DNA of 64,000 nucleotides from Pseudofabraea citricarpa (taxonomy: Eukaryota; Ascomycota; Leotiomycetes; Helotiales; Dermateaceae). Positions 49,601 to 60,260 of this stretch are shown here, piece by piece. Numbering within the stretch: position 1 is the stretch's first letter; the number at the start of each line of letters is the position of its first letter. The DNA is taken from positions 868,001 to 932,000 of the forward strand of contig JAPWGK010000015.1 of assembly GCA_029641185.1 (NCBI GenBank). Direction: 5' to 3'. The notes beneath the pieces are model-generated. The model made no database searches. It was not told where the DNA came from and saw only the letters and a program-made list of their open reading frames with translations. Both the position numbers and the translations under genes were made by a program.

Positions 49601-50007
49601 GTCAAATCAGCATCTGAACAGGCTTATAGGCCGTGGTGGCTGCATGTGAACCGAGCTCAGACCTCGGACAGGTGAGAGATCCCAATGATTAACATCTAGC
49701 CTACTTTTGGACGGATCTAGGTTCATAGAGAGCCTGTAGCTGACATGGTTTTCTGCAATAAGACGGCACACCCGTGCATAGGGCCTTGCGAGTGCTTCAG
49801 TTGCATGTTAACCAAGCCTCTATTGGTCTAGTCCCGCCATCGAGATTGCTGGAGGTTGTGTATCAGGAGGACCTTGCAATGAGTTTCCGAGGTAAGAAAG
49901 CTGAAAGTATAAGTGTGCCCAGTCACCCTGCCGGAAGAAGGTCTTCTCTTTTCTTCCATCCTAGTATCAGTTTTCAAGATCTTCTAAGTTCCTTTTCACT
50001 AGCCACA
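46614..50007. other. 3.4-kb gene-free region
   Basis: Only biased or short open frames on either strand. A minus-strand stretch near 47.8 kb starts like a signal peptide but does not extend into a convincing protein. The 3' part is the permease promoter and leader. Confidence 0.5.
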
Positions 50008-51801
50008 ATGGAAGTGAAAAATACATATGATGTTGCAGAATCGCCAACCGAACATGGTGTATTGAAAGGTGCCAACACGAGGGAGGACCGTCTCAATGAG
50101 GCTGCTGAAATATATGGCAATTTCCAGGAGGCAGAGAAGATGGGTTACGTTAACCGAGGATTGAAGTCAAGACACATTCAGGTACTTGGTTCCTCCAAAA
50201 GTCATTGCCACTGCTAACAGCAAAAGTTCATTGCTCTTGGAGGCACTATTGGCACTGGTCTTTTCTTGGGTATCGGGTCGGCCTTCACAAGAGCTGGTCC
50301 TTTGTCTGTTCTTCTAGGATACACCTTTACAGGTATAGCTGTGTTCGGTATGATGCAGTGCCTTGGTGAAATGGCAACGTGGTTGCCTCTCCCTGGTTCG
50401 ATTCCACAATTCTGTGCTCGCTATGTTGATGATGCTCTTGGATTTGCTGTTGGTTGGAATGTAAGTCGCAAAGCATCTTCATCATTAAGGAAGTACTAAC
50501 TCATCTGTTAGAATTGGTATTCTAATTCAATCACACTCTGTGTCGAGATCTCTGCTGCTGCCGTTGTCATCCAATTCTGGCAGGGCGCTGAACACATTAA
50601 TGTCGCCGCTTGGATCACTCTCGTTATTGTACTCGTCGTCTGCCTGAACATTTTTGCCGTCTCAATCTATGGCGAAGCTGAATTCATCTTCGCCAGTGTC
50701 AAAATCCTTACAATCGTTGGGCTTTTGATTATGGCTTTCATTGTTGATCTTGGGGGCGGACCGAAACATGATCGACTTGGATTCAGATACTGGAAGAACG
50801 GGCTGGCCATGCTTGAATATGATTCAACGGGTGCTACAGGTAGATTCCTGGGGCTGTTCTCTGTGCTGGTCAACGCTGCCTTCTCTTACGGCGGTGTTGA
50901 ACTCGTCGCTGTCGCAGCTGGAGAAGCCGAGAATCCACGCAAGAACATTCCAAAGGCCGTCAGAAGAGTCTTCTGGCGTATTATTCTCTTTTATGTCCTT
51001 GGATCTCTCGCCATTGGTGTCCTTGTATCGTCCAAAGACGAGCACTTGCTATCTGCTCAAGAGAGCGGTGCTCCTGGCGCTGCGCAGTCTCCATGGGTCA
51101 TTGGCATCACTAATGCCGGTATCCCAATCCTTCCGTCCATTATCAATGCTGTTATCTTGACTTCGGCTTCCTCGTCAGCAAACGCCTTCTTATATACAGG
51201 GTCCCGTTACTTATTCGCTCTAGCCCAGAACAGACAGGCACCGCGCTTCCTTCTGAAATGCAGCAAAACCGGTGTGCCAGTCTACTGCGTAATTGTCACC
51301 GCTTCCATTTCAGCTCTGACATATCTCTCGGTTGGTAAAGGTGGACCGGCTAAAGTATTTCAATGGTTCCAGAACTTGACCACCATTGCCACACTCTTCA
51401 CCTGGTGCTCAATTTGCATCGCATACATTCGATTCCACAAGGCACTAGCGGCTCAAGGAGTTGATCGCAACACTCTTGTATTTAAGAGTCGTTTCCAGCC
51501 ATACACAGCCTGGGGGGCTCTATTCTACTTCGCACTCATCATTGTCTTCAATGGCTTCGACGTCTTTGTTGGAAAAAATCATTCCCACTGGAACATAACC
51601 AACTTCTTTACAGCTTACATCGGAATCCCCATCTTCTTTGTCCTATACTTTTTCTGGAAAATCTTCAAGAAGACACCGATCATCAGGTCAGAGAATGCAG
51701 ATATCACCACTGGTAAGGCGGTTCTTGATGCGGAAGACGGCAAATGGCCCGTACAGATTCCACGCAATATTATCGAGAGGATCTGGTTTTGGATTGCATA
51801 G
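50008..51801 (+). CDS. Amino-acid permease (YAT/APC family)
   Basis: Three exons (50008-50181, 50227-50460, 50512-51801), all phase 0, give 565 residues. Intron 1 ends at an AAAAG acceptor. The cytosolic N-terminus ends in RGLKSRHIQ, leading into the family signature FIALGGTIGTGLFLGIG in helix 1. Twelve hydrophobic segments follow; others of note are GVELVAVAAGEAENPRKNIPKAV and SASSSANAFLYTGSRYLFALA, both typical of fungal amino-acid permeases. The protein imports amino acids with protons across the plasma membrane. Specificity cannot be read. In-frame codons continue upstream to an ATG at 49879, but the ATG at 50008 (CACAATGG) has the better context. Confidence 0.94.
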
Positions 51802-52308
51802 TGGAAGTAAAGGATTGTTTTGTCGCGTTTAGAGTACCCTTTGGACAAATTGGATTGATGTAGTGTGAAGATATCCTAGTATATCGAATGAATACCAACA
51901 GATTGCAACACTTTCTTTGTGATTTGGTGACTCGGTGCGATATCGTGGTATAATCCAAAGGGCATAGTACCCTGTACAGGTGAGTAAGAGTGATTATTTG
52001 AAACTGCTTACCTAGGTAACATAACTAGTTTTACCAGTCTGTTGACAACATGAACTTGCCTGCCTGAGTCTAGGGGGAAAGCTCCACAATTTTAAAGCAT
52101 AGCATGCTCTTTTGCTTTGCGCTTGATATTGGGAAATACTCACGACTTAGCCATCCTAGACCCACGGTGGCTTTGTACAGGAACTTCAACTATTAGAATG
52201 TCAGCAAAGACTTGCGATATAAGTTTAGGGTGCATATGATGTACGAAGAGACTGGTAAGCCAAGTAAAAAACATAAAGAACCAAAAAATCATCGGGTATA
52301 CAATTCAT
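51802..52308. other. Intergenic region between convergent genes
   Basis: 500 bp holding the 3' UTRs of the permease and endonuclease III genes. Confidence 0.5.
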
Positions 52309-53652
52309 TCATCTCTTTGGATCGGTTGGAACATGTCCAAGATCACCCGGAGCATTAGCTATCTCATCCAAAGCCTGCTCCTCTTCCATCTTCGTCGGGC
52401 CCTCTTCGAAAGGCATCTCAGGAACACCCTCGACCTTGACTTTCACACCAGGGTCTGCGTTAACAGGTATCTCCTTGGATTCTTCTTCAACCTTGACGGT
52501 TTCGATCTTGTCGAGTATGTTTCCTTCCTCATCTTCCTTAATCTTCTCCTCCCGTATCTTCCTTCCCACGGTAACTTTACTTCTCTCCGCTGCTTTACAA
52601 AGCCCTTTGAGACCGAGCTCACAGTCGCCACACTTTCGACCTACGGGCAAGCATACGGTCTGGCCGAATCCGACAAGCAACCAATTGATCTCGTGCCAGA
52701 GCTCTCTTGGTAACCATGCCTGCAACGCAAGCCTGGTCTTTTCTGGGTCATTTGTTTTGTGCCAGCCCCACAGGTTCGTGATTCGATGAACGTGAACATC
52801 AACGCCTATTCCCTCATCTCGACCCCAAGCACTACTCAGACATAAATATCCCATCTTGGGTCCCACTCCTGGGAGTGACATCAAGCCCTCAATCGTGTCT
52901 GGAATGTCCCCATCAAACTTGTCCCTCAGAATTTCGGCCGTAGCCTTGATGTATTTCGTTTTGTTGTTGTGAAATCCCACCACCCAAATCAATTCATTCA
53001 GGAGTTTCGGGTCCACAGCTAGTATGTTTTCGAGATTCAGTCCAACGGGTGCACCCTCTTTGTAAGCCGGGAGTTCTTTTTGTAACCTGCTCATCGCGAC
53101 TGCGTTTGTCGTGTCCTTGGTCTGCGACGACAGCATCAAAGCCGTCAGGGTATGGTATCTCTTAACCTTTGGGGGCACATCTTCCTGTGCCAACGATTCG
53201 CAACCCATTGTATCTACGGCAGCGTTTCGGGCAGCTCCGTTGAGTCGCATATCCTTCACTGCCGCATAGACATCCTCCCAGTCAAACGGCGCCTGTACCT
53301 CAATCTCTCCTGTGTCTTCATTCTTCACCTTGCGCGCCGGTTTGCGAACCTTACGCGCTTTGGCAGGCGAAAAGGCAATGCTTTCTTCGACTTCAGTCTT
53401 CACGGTGACTGTCTTCCGAGGAGCCCGCTTTACGGGTGTTCTGGCAGTCGATTCGCGCTTGCGTTTTCGTGTCGGTGGCACTGCATCCTCAATGTCTGTC
53501 GATTCTGGTAATGATTCGTCCTCTTCATCCTTCACCTTCGGTGTAGCGTTGTGCGCAAAACGTGCCAGAGAATTACGGGTTGATCGTCGTGTCTGAGGAG
53601 CAGATTGATTGAAGAATTTCGACGTCTCCTGGGATATCTTCGAAGTTCGCAT
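52309..53652 (-). CDS. NTH1: Endonuclease III homologue (bifunctional DNA glycosylase/AP lyase)
   Basis: An intronless frame of 447 residues from the ATG at 53652. The N-terminal 120 residues are basic with a likely nuclear signal (RKRKRE, 62-67). The glycosylase core has the helix-hairpin-helix LPGVGPKMG (260-268) containing the catalytic Lys266, and Asp285 in VDVHVHR. The 4Fe-4S ligands are Cys334, Cys341, Cys344 and Cys352; the last spacing is seven residues against five in E. coli Nth. The enzyme removes oxidised pyrimidines and cuts the abasic site in base-excision repair, in nucleus and mitochondria. The acidic C-terminal 90 residues rich in Glu, Lys and Val extend beyond the bacterial fold. 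Confidence 0.96.
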   Translation of the reverse strand: MRTSKISQETSKFFNQSAPQTRRSTRNSLARFAHNATPKVKDEEDESLPESTDIEDAVPPTRKRKRESTARTPVKRAPRKTVTVKTEVEESIAFSPAKARKVRKPARKVKNEDTGEIEVQAPFDWEDVYAAVKDMRLNGAARNAAVDTMGCESLAQEDVPPKVKRYHTLTALMLSSQTKDTTNAVAMSRLQKELPAYKEGAPVGLNLENILAVDPKLLNELIWVVGFHNNKTKYIKATAEILRDKFDGDIPDTIEGLMSLPGVGPKMGYLCLSSAWGRDEGIGVDVHVHRITNLWGWHKTNDPEKTRLALQAWLPRELWHEINWLLVGFGQTVCLPVGRKCGDCELGLKGLCKAAERSKVTVGRKIREEKIKEDEEGNILDKIETVKVEEESKEIPVNADPGVKVKVEGVPEMPFEEGPTKMEEEQALDEIANAPGDLGHVPTDPKR

Positions 53653-54462
53653 GGCGAGAGTGAGTCTTGAGCACAATTGTGTAGCAGTGATGATTGCTAA
53701 TGTTCTTTACCCCGGCTTTGAATGGATCAAGTACCAAAGCTTCCCCTGGATCTTCGAAGCGTCATCCACTTTTCCTCGGCTGGACCTCCTCGAAGTGGCA
53801 AGCAGCTTGTGCGCATAAAATCATAAAATCATAAAATATGACACGAGCTGTTTCTCCACCTATCGTCCACCGATAAAGAATCTTTCCTTGCTTGAATTTG
53901 ATGCTCCCTCTCAAGATTTCATGTCGCCATCTCAGTAACTTGTACGTCGTCTTCTCTCCTTTACCATCCTGAAATTCTCGCAAAATTATTTCCTTATCAT
54001 CACATGGATACAGGGCTGTGATGAAATGCAAAATACATAGCAAAGTACTTGCAAAACCGATGCCAAGTCCATGGGTTTGCCTGTCCGCTCTACTCTACTC
54101 GAGTAGCGACTGCCTTTTGTTGTGGATAGTTGTCGTGTTTACATTGGAACATCTGGTCTGCATCAACGGGACGTCATTTTCTAGGAGTATCCAAGTTATC
54201 TTTCTTTAAAAAAATCGGTTACCTTAAACTTCAAATTGTATAAACCTAGTATTCCAAATTGTTTTCTTTCCATCTTTCTATCTTACTTTCTTGTCTTGCT
54301 CTTGTTCTCTTAAAAATGGATGCACACTCGGTTTCTTACACAACACCCTCTCGCAGGGGCTCCTCTAGAACCTATAAAGATCTCCTATCGTGTGGCTTCT
54401 ATGCATACTATTCCACTATTCAGACAATCAACAATTCGAATAAATTGAAGCAGATCCTCAAC
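53653..54462. other. Divergent promoter region, NTH1 / amine oxidase
   Basis: 810 bp between divergent starts. It includes a possible longer N-terminus of the oxidase in frame from an ATG at 54316. Confidence 0.5.
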
Positions 54463-56361
54463 ATGTCGAAGAAGGTAAATATGTTTTCGTTCTTATCAAT
54501 ACCCGCATGTCGCACGTCACTAATCTAACAGTAGTCACGCGCATTTGACACGTCAAGAGTGCCGCATATAGGTATTGTTGGTGCTGGTGTGTCCGGTCTA
54601 AGATGTGCGGACGTTCTACTTCAGAGTGGATTTCAGGTAAGTATCTTAGAAGCCCGTGAGCGTGTTGGAGGGCGACTACACCAGGCGACGCTTCCCACGG
54701 GGCAGGTAGTTGACCTTGGTCCAAACTGGATCCACGGTACCGACAACAATCCCATGCTCGACCTAGCCAAAGTCACAGATACAGAAACCCATACCTGGCC
54801 GGCAAATTCAAACTTGTTTGCAGATGATGCTACACTTATTCCTGCGGAAGAAGCTACTCATTTAGGTGATAAGATGTGGGAAATCATCTTCGAGGCTTTC
54901 AAATATTCCAATGCGAATACTGCAAGCATCAGTGTCGATGAGAGTCTTTACGATTTCTTCTCTAAAAGAGTTGCTGAACTGTATCCAGGTCCTGAGCACG
55001 AGGTCAAGAGGAAGACACTGCTGCAGATGGCAGAGATGTGGGGTGCCTTTGTAGGAAGCCCAGTCAACAAGCAGAGCCTAAAATTCTTCTGGCTCGAAGA
55101 ATGTTTAGAAGGAGGTACGTGTTGAAATTTCTACTTTTATATCCAATCATCCAATCACATTATTTCCATATGCCTGTGTCTCGTTTAAAAAGTAGAAAAC
55201 CCCCGACATCTATTCGGGAATTAAGCGACATACTTAAGCACTTTCTATGTCATAACCCATGTGCAACCAATTCCGATCATACTCATTCATCTCAGCGTTC
55301 ATATTAAGTTCTATTTGATTTCGAACTAACAGGTCTTGCCAGAAACACTCTTCTGTGCTGGGACTTACCAGAAGATCCTCGCCCGTATTGCAAAGCCGGC
55401 GTTAGAAGCAGCGGACATTAAGTTTTCCACAGAAATAACCAAGATTAGTACATCAGCCAACAATGCTATACTCACATCAAGCAATGGTACAGAGCTTGAA
55501 TTTGACGAGGTAGTTATAACGGCACCGCTTGGGTGGTTGAAACAGAATCAAGCTACTTTTCAACCACCTTTGAGTGATGGCCTTATCAAAGCCATTAGCT
55601 CTATAGGTTATGGCTGTCTGGAAAAGGTGATACTACCATTAATTAATATATAAATGTTTTCTAACATAAAATAGGTGTATATATCCTTCCCTCGGGCTTT
55701 CTGGCTAAAGAGTAACGTACCAAAAGCGGACCAGCCAGTAGCTGGGTTCGTTCAATGGATCTCACCTCAGTACACTGCAGTAACGAACCCCAACTGCTGG
55801 AACCAGGAAGTCGTCGAGATGGCCACTCTTCCAGGAGATTGTGCACACCCCACGCTTCTTTTCTACATCTATGGCGAGCAATCACGCACGCTAGCCAAAG
55901 AGCTAGCCAGCCTCTCTTCACTCAAAGAACAAGACGAGCATGTTGTGAAGTTCTTCAAACCCTACTACTCACTGCTGCCCAACTACAACTCGGAATCTGA
56001 AGATTGCATACCTGTCTCCACGCTTGCCACAAAATGGGTCCTTGATGATCTCGCAGGTAACGGGAGCTATTGCAATTTCCAGATCGGAGTCAAAGAGGCA
56101 GATAAGGATATTGAGATCATGAGGGAAGGATTGCCTGATCGTAGCCTCTGGCTTGCTGGAGAACACACCTCGCCTTTTGTTGCTTTGGGCACGGTTACAG
56201 GTGCGTATTGGAGTGGAGAGGCAGTCGGGAAGAGGATTGCTCAGGCATGGGGACGGGACGTAGAGATTAAGAAGATTGAAGAGGGGGGCTCTGGACAGAG
56301 TGCTAACAAGGACGAGGTTAATCTTCGTGGGCTAAAGGACTCAACTGTACCGAGGGATTGA
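54463..56361 (+). CDS. FAD-dependent polyamine/amine oxidase
   Basis: Four exons (54463-54474, 54535-55114, 55343-55626, 55675-56361) give 520 residues. Exon 1 encodes only MSKK. The dinucleotide motif HIGIVGAGVSG is followed by LEARERVGGR and DLGPNWIHG, both typical of flavin amine oxidases. The third exon carries LFCAGTYQKIL and APLGWLKQN. The end has LAGEHTSPFVALGTVTGAYWSGE, the FAD-contacting C-terminal motif. Polyamine oxidases and LSD1-type demethylases share this fold; without SWIRM or coiled-coil inserts, a soluble polyamine-oxidase-like enzyme is more likely. Intron 2 (228 nt) is far longer than the others and has two acceptors 10 nt apart; only the second keeps frame. An in-frame upstream ATG at 54316 would add 49 residues. 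Confidence 0.9.
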
Positions 56362-56470
56362 TAGAACAGACTTTCCGGCTTTCTATTGCATAGATAGAAA
56401 ATATTCTAGGTTGATATTTATCCTCCTTGATGCGAACGAGTGCACTTAGAACTACATGACTATTATCCAC

Positions 56471-56952
56471 TCAGGCGGCTGTGCCCGCGGCGATCAGAGC
56501 AAAAACCTTCCTTGTAAGCTCCACATCTACAAATTCTTTCACAGACTTCAACTTCTTTCCATCCTCGGTCATTTCGAGGAAGAACGAGAACTCATTTGCG
56601 TACGATCCGGATTTCAACTCGCCTTTGGCTGAAGCGTGGATGGATACCTTCTTCGCTTCCGTATCGATGACGATCGAATGGGTTGTGAATTCGATGACGT
56701 TGAGGAGGGCGAAGAAGGAGGTGGTGAGTTGAGCGGTTTGGAATCTAATTTTCCTGATCAGTTGGTTGTACAGAAGTGTCGGGAGGGGAGTTAATACTCT
56801 TCTCTGCTCATCGGTGTCGCACCTAAGCTAGCAGGTAAAACGCTATATACACAGTCCTCCGTAAGTTTCTCGGCTACGGTTGATACATTGAGCGAAGTAA
56901 TGGCTTCGAAGAAATCTTCTGCAGTTTGCTGGAGCGTGGCTCGAAGAGACAT
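56471..56952 (-). pseudogene. SnoaL/NTF2-like small protein, frame interrupted
   Basis: The N-terminal frame starts at 56952 (MSLRATLQQTAEDFFEAI), continues through LTEDCVYSVLPASLGATPM and stops at a TAA after SREEY. One frame over, the sequence continues as LTPLPTLLYNQLIRKI, FFALLNVIEFTTHSIVID, then SYANEFSFFLEMTEDGKKLKSVKEFVD and ends at 56471. This is the usual layout of fungal SnoaL-like proteins of about 145-160 residues. A single missing T would restore continuity. Alternatively a 44-nt intron (56797-56754, donor GTATTA, acceptor GATCAG) also joins the frames and gives 145 residues, but removes residues that look conserved. I lean to a frameshift. These cone-shaped folds often act as small-molecule isomerases or hydrolases. 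Confidence 0.68.
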
Positions 56953-58279
56953 AATTATTTTGAAGAGAAGAAGTCTGAACTTGAACTGGCTTGTTTCGGA
57001 TTTGGGATATAGATATGGAGAGAGGGCGAGATAATAGGATATTGGGAAAGTGGAGTGATGGTGAGAGTGAAGATGCAGAAGAAATCTGGTGGGAACTGGT
57101 GGTTCTTTATATACCTACCTTACCTCCATATCCACACGGGGATCAGCTTGGTCGGAGTTTTTGAAATAAGCGAAGCGAGCAGATCCAAGGATTGCTATAC
57201 TTTCATTTAAGCTTTTAATAGGTAAAGAGCATTAAGAACCAAGTCAAAGTTGACAGATTCAGAAATGAGAAGCCAAAAAATTACCTTGTCAAGTCTCGTT
57301 ATAAAACAATTTGTCGTTTTTTCTTTATCTCCATAAGCCATTGCCTTTACGCCTTTCTTGATTTTGGTGTATATCTTCGTCTCGAGCTTCCAATTGATCA
57401 CGGACTATGGCATATAATTGCCGACCAAATGAAGTTTAGCATCCAGTCTGAAACTTGGCAACATTGTGGTTTGAAAGCATTTGGTCCATTTGCAAATTGG
57501 ATTTCGTCGGTAGCTTAGGGTACCCAAGGACTAGATTCGGAATTATTACAAAGCGGCCTGCTCCTCGGCCGTCAAAATGCCCGCTTAAGGTTCAGATCCC
57601 TCGTTACATGCCTTGTTACGGTCGAATGCGGCGGAGGGGGACCAGTATCTCATACTTCAAACGAGCAGAGGCAAATAGGTCACGAAGTAAATGATTCATA
57701 AAATTATATGCATCTGTCTTGCTAAGACTGTGACGCCAAGAAACTTGAGGAAGGCAAGCTCTTCATTTGAGCAAAATTGATGCTGTAATTTTTAAAGTAC
57801 TGCATACGACCACAACCTGCGATCTCAAGTTCGACTCCGAGTAAAATTTCCTGGGTACCTGGCTGAGGTTACGCGCTAGGACTCGCGACCTAACATAGAA
57901 CGAATGGGTCTATGTATTTTATTAGACTTACCTGTTGTCACAATGGGCTATCTCCGGTGGCAAAATGGTGTCCACACTGAGAGTGAATACAATACCACTT
58001 TGATGAATTTTCAGGAAAATCATCCGCCTCCAGTAGAAAGTACCTACCTATGCCAAAGCAGGTTGTAGATTCCAGGTTGTTATCATTGTCGTTGCCTGTC
58101 AAATAAGGTTCAAACGACATTTGACTCCCGAGGTCCCTCCGCTATCTGGATTTATGCTAGCGCAATTCCCTAGCCAGAATTGCGAACTCTCGTTCTCTTT
58201 CATATCATAAAGCTACATCTGTTAACAGAATTACTACTCTAGTTAACTATCCTACTTTTACCTAGTACCCGCAGATTTG
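56953..58279. other. Intergenic region
   Basis: 1.3 kb, AT-rich, between the SnoaL-like gene and the 579-residue hypothetical protein. No supported gene. Confidence 0.5.
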
Positions 58280-60133
58280 ATGTCTTATTGGCCCGAGACA
58301 CATATTGCTGTTTATCCAACATGTATTGCCTGTCATAGTTCCATCAAGGTCAACGAGATCGTATTGTCACGTTAGTCTACTCTTTGCTTATAACCCGTCG
58401 ATTTCCTTGGGACAAAATTCTAATGCATTATAGTACTCGGTGATAGGAAGTCGATCCGATGTAATGGATATACGAGACCATTTCCCTTCCCTCAGCGAGG
58501 TCTCGGGCCTTCCGCGCTCCAAGAATACCAAACCTGTCGGTATCCAAGCTGCTCGAAATGCGCAAAGTCTCCTGAGGCATTTACAACTCATGTCGACTGT
58601 TTCAAGCTGTTTATGGGGTCCTGCACATCGTCAAATCGGTTGCAATTGCTCTTCACCGTCGCCGCGTGGAAGAATCCTTGGTCCAGAATGGCACCAGTAG
58701 ACTGGAATAATACCAAGGCTGCAATATATAGCACGGCACTAGCGTGCGTTGCTGGAAAATACGGGCTTCCAGAGCTAGACAAAGGTCCTGTTGAAATTTT
58801 GTATATGATCCGTCAGCTTTCAGCAGATGCGCTGCTGTGGAGGTATGTATCTGTCCTAGATTTGGCAGAGCAGCTTTCAGCAACTCAAACAAAAGGCTTA
58901 GTTGAGCTACCACTATGCCGACTGTCCTTTTGGGAACGGGGAAGTAAGGCTTTCCTAACAGGGAGTGGCCCTTTGCCAACGACTTTGAGATTGAGCATCG
59001 ACCGAAAGGGGATCAAAAGAGTGGAATACCTCCATAAGCATCCACGAACGATAGCCGCAGATAGTGATTGCTTTGCCTTCATCGTCGAGGAGGTTGAAAA
59101 TTTGCGTGGGGTTATTGCGCAATTTAAAGATGGTCTCCTGCGTCTCTCATTACCTGGTTCCATGAGGGGCCTCCGGCTTTGGGATACGCCTCGTCCCCTC
59201 AATTTAAACGTTTGCCAGTTTTTCCCAGGCCAGCCTAGCTCTAGTCGGCCAATTCGTACCATCGATCTGAACAAGATAACTGGTCTTACGTTCTTCTGCG
59301 ACTCTACCTGTGGCAGCGTTGTCGCCATCCACGCCCACACCGCCAATACCCCATCAGCACTGTCAGCCTTCGAGAGACTTCCAGATAGGTGCCAAAAATT
59401 TGTTTATTGGATTTATTTGCCCCTAATGCCACTAGAGCGTATAGTCGCCATTGGTTCTCGCAAGGCCAACCAGCCACTATCAGATATCTTGGTCAGTATC
59501 CTAGCGTCCTCATTTTAGTCACGGGTTTAATAAGAAATGTAGATAGAGACAAGTCTCACGGGAGTCCACTGCCTTGGCCCGTGGAAGTCTACCCAAGTCA
59601 AAGCCATTCACCTTGCAGGAGGGTCGCCAACGACCTTTTTATATGAGGAACCCGAGTGCGGGAAGCCAATTTCAACCGTTGGGGTTTACTGTGCTGAGTC
59701 TGATAGCGATAAGCACACAGCCAGGGAATTTTTGTACCCAACCCCCCCAGAATGCCAGCTTGTCAATAAGAAGGTCGCATATCATTCTTCTGCTTCTCTT
59801 GAAAACGTCAAAAGTGTCCGCGTCTTCCTTGCCACAGACAAAGGTCCCTGTAGGGGGATCTTATTCGAATATGAGAATGGTAGTCAACAAGCTGTGGGGC
59901 AATGTGCGCCTTCTGTTTGGCCAGAACAACGTTTTTACCGTCCTCAGTGGTTCTTTCATCGGTCTATTAAGGGGAAATTCGGCCTCGGTATTCTCGTCTA
60001 TTTTACACACGCTCCTACAGACGCAACTTGTTCTGGTTTCTCTTGCCAAAGAATGATAGGCACGGTGACAGTTTGGACGGGTTGGAATTCAATAACATTG
60101 GATGTAAGCAACAACTCGAAACTTGAAAACTAG
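58280..60133 (+). CDS. Fungal hypothetical protein with N-terminal cysteine pairs
   Basis: Three exons (58280-58370, 58434-59491, 59543-60133) give 579 residues. The start MSYWPETHIAVYPTCIACHSS contains a CxxC pair, and a second cluster follows (TCRYPSCSKC, then HVDCFKLF), suggesting a small metal site near an F-box-like helix. The centre has the string RGLRLWDTPRPLNL and TGLTFFCDSTCGSVVAIHAHT. The C-terminal part has VRVFLATDKGPCRGILFEYENG and VGQCAPSV, with a beta-rich look. I recognise the style of a large lineage-expanded ascomycete family but no named domain, and I do not assign a function. Frame is continuous across both introns, so the gene looks intact. Confidence 0.78.
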
Positions 60134-60260
60134 ATGACACTTGAAATACACTGTTAAGCACTCGCCATGCCTTCTTCGGCCTCTTTCACAGACATTCGCA
60201 CCTTCACTATCGATCCACATCTCGCCACGAGAAACTCCCTGCCTTGCTGTCGTCAATTAT

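Noticed and set aside
49774..50007. Upstream in-frame extension of the amino-acid permease, including an ATG at 49879
   Set aside because: The extra residues do not resemble permease N-termini, and the ATG at 50008 has a stronger initiation context. It is kept only as an alternative start.
54316..54474. Longer N-terminus of the amine oxidase from the ATG at 54316
   Set aside because: It is in frame with good context, but the 49 added residues are Ser/Tyr/Asn-rich without a targeting signal, and MSKK plus the Rossmann motif is the more usual start. It is not excluded.
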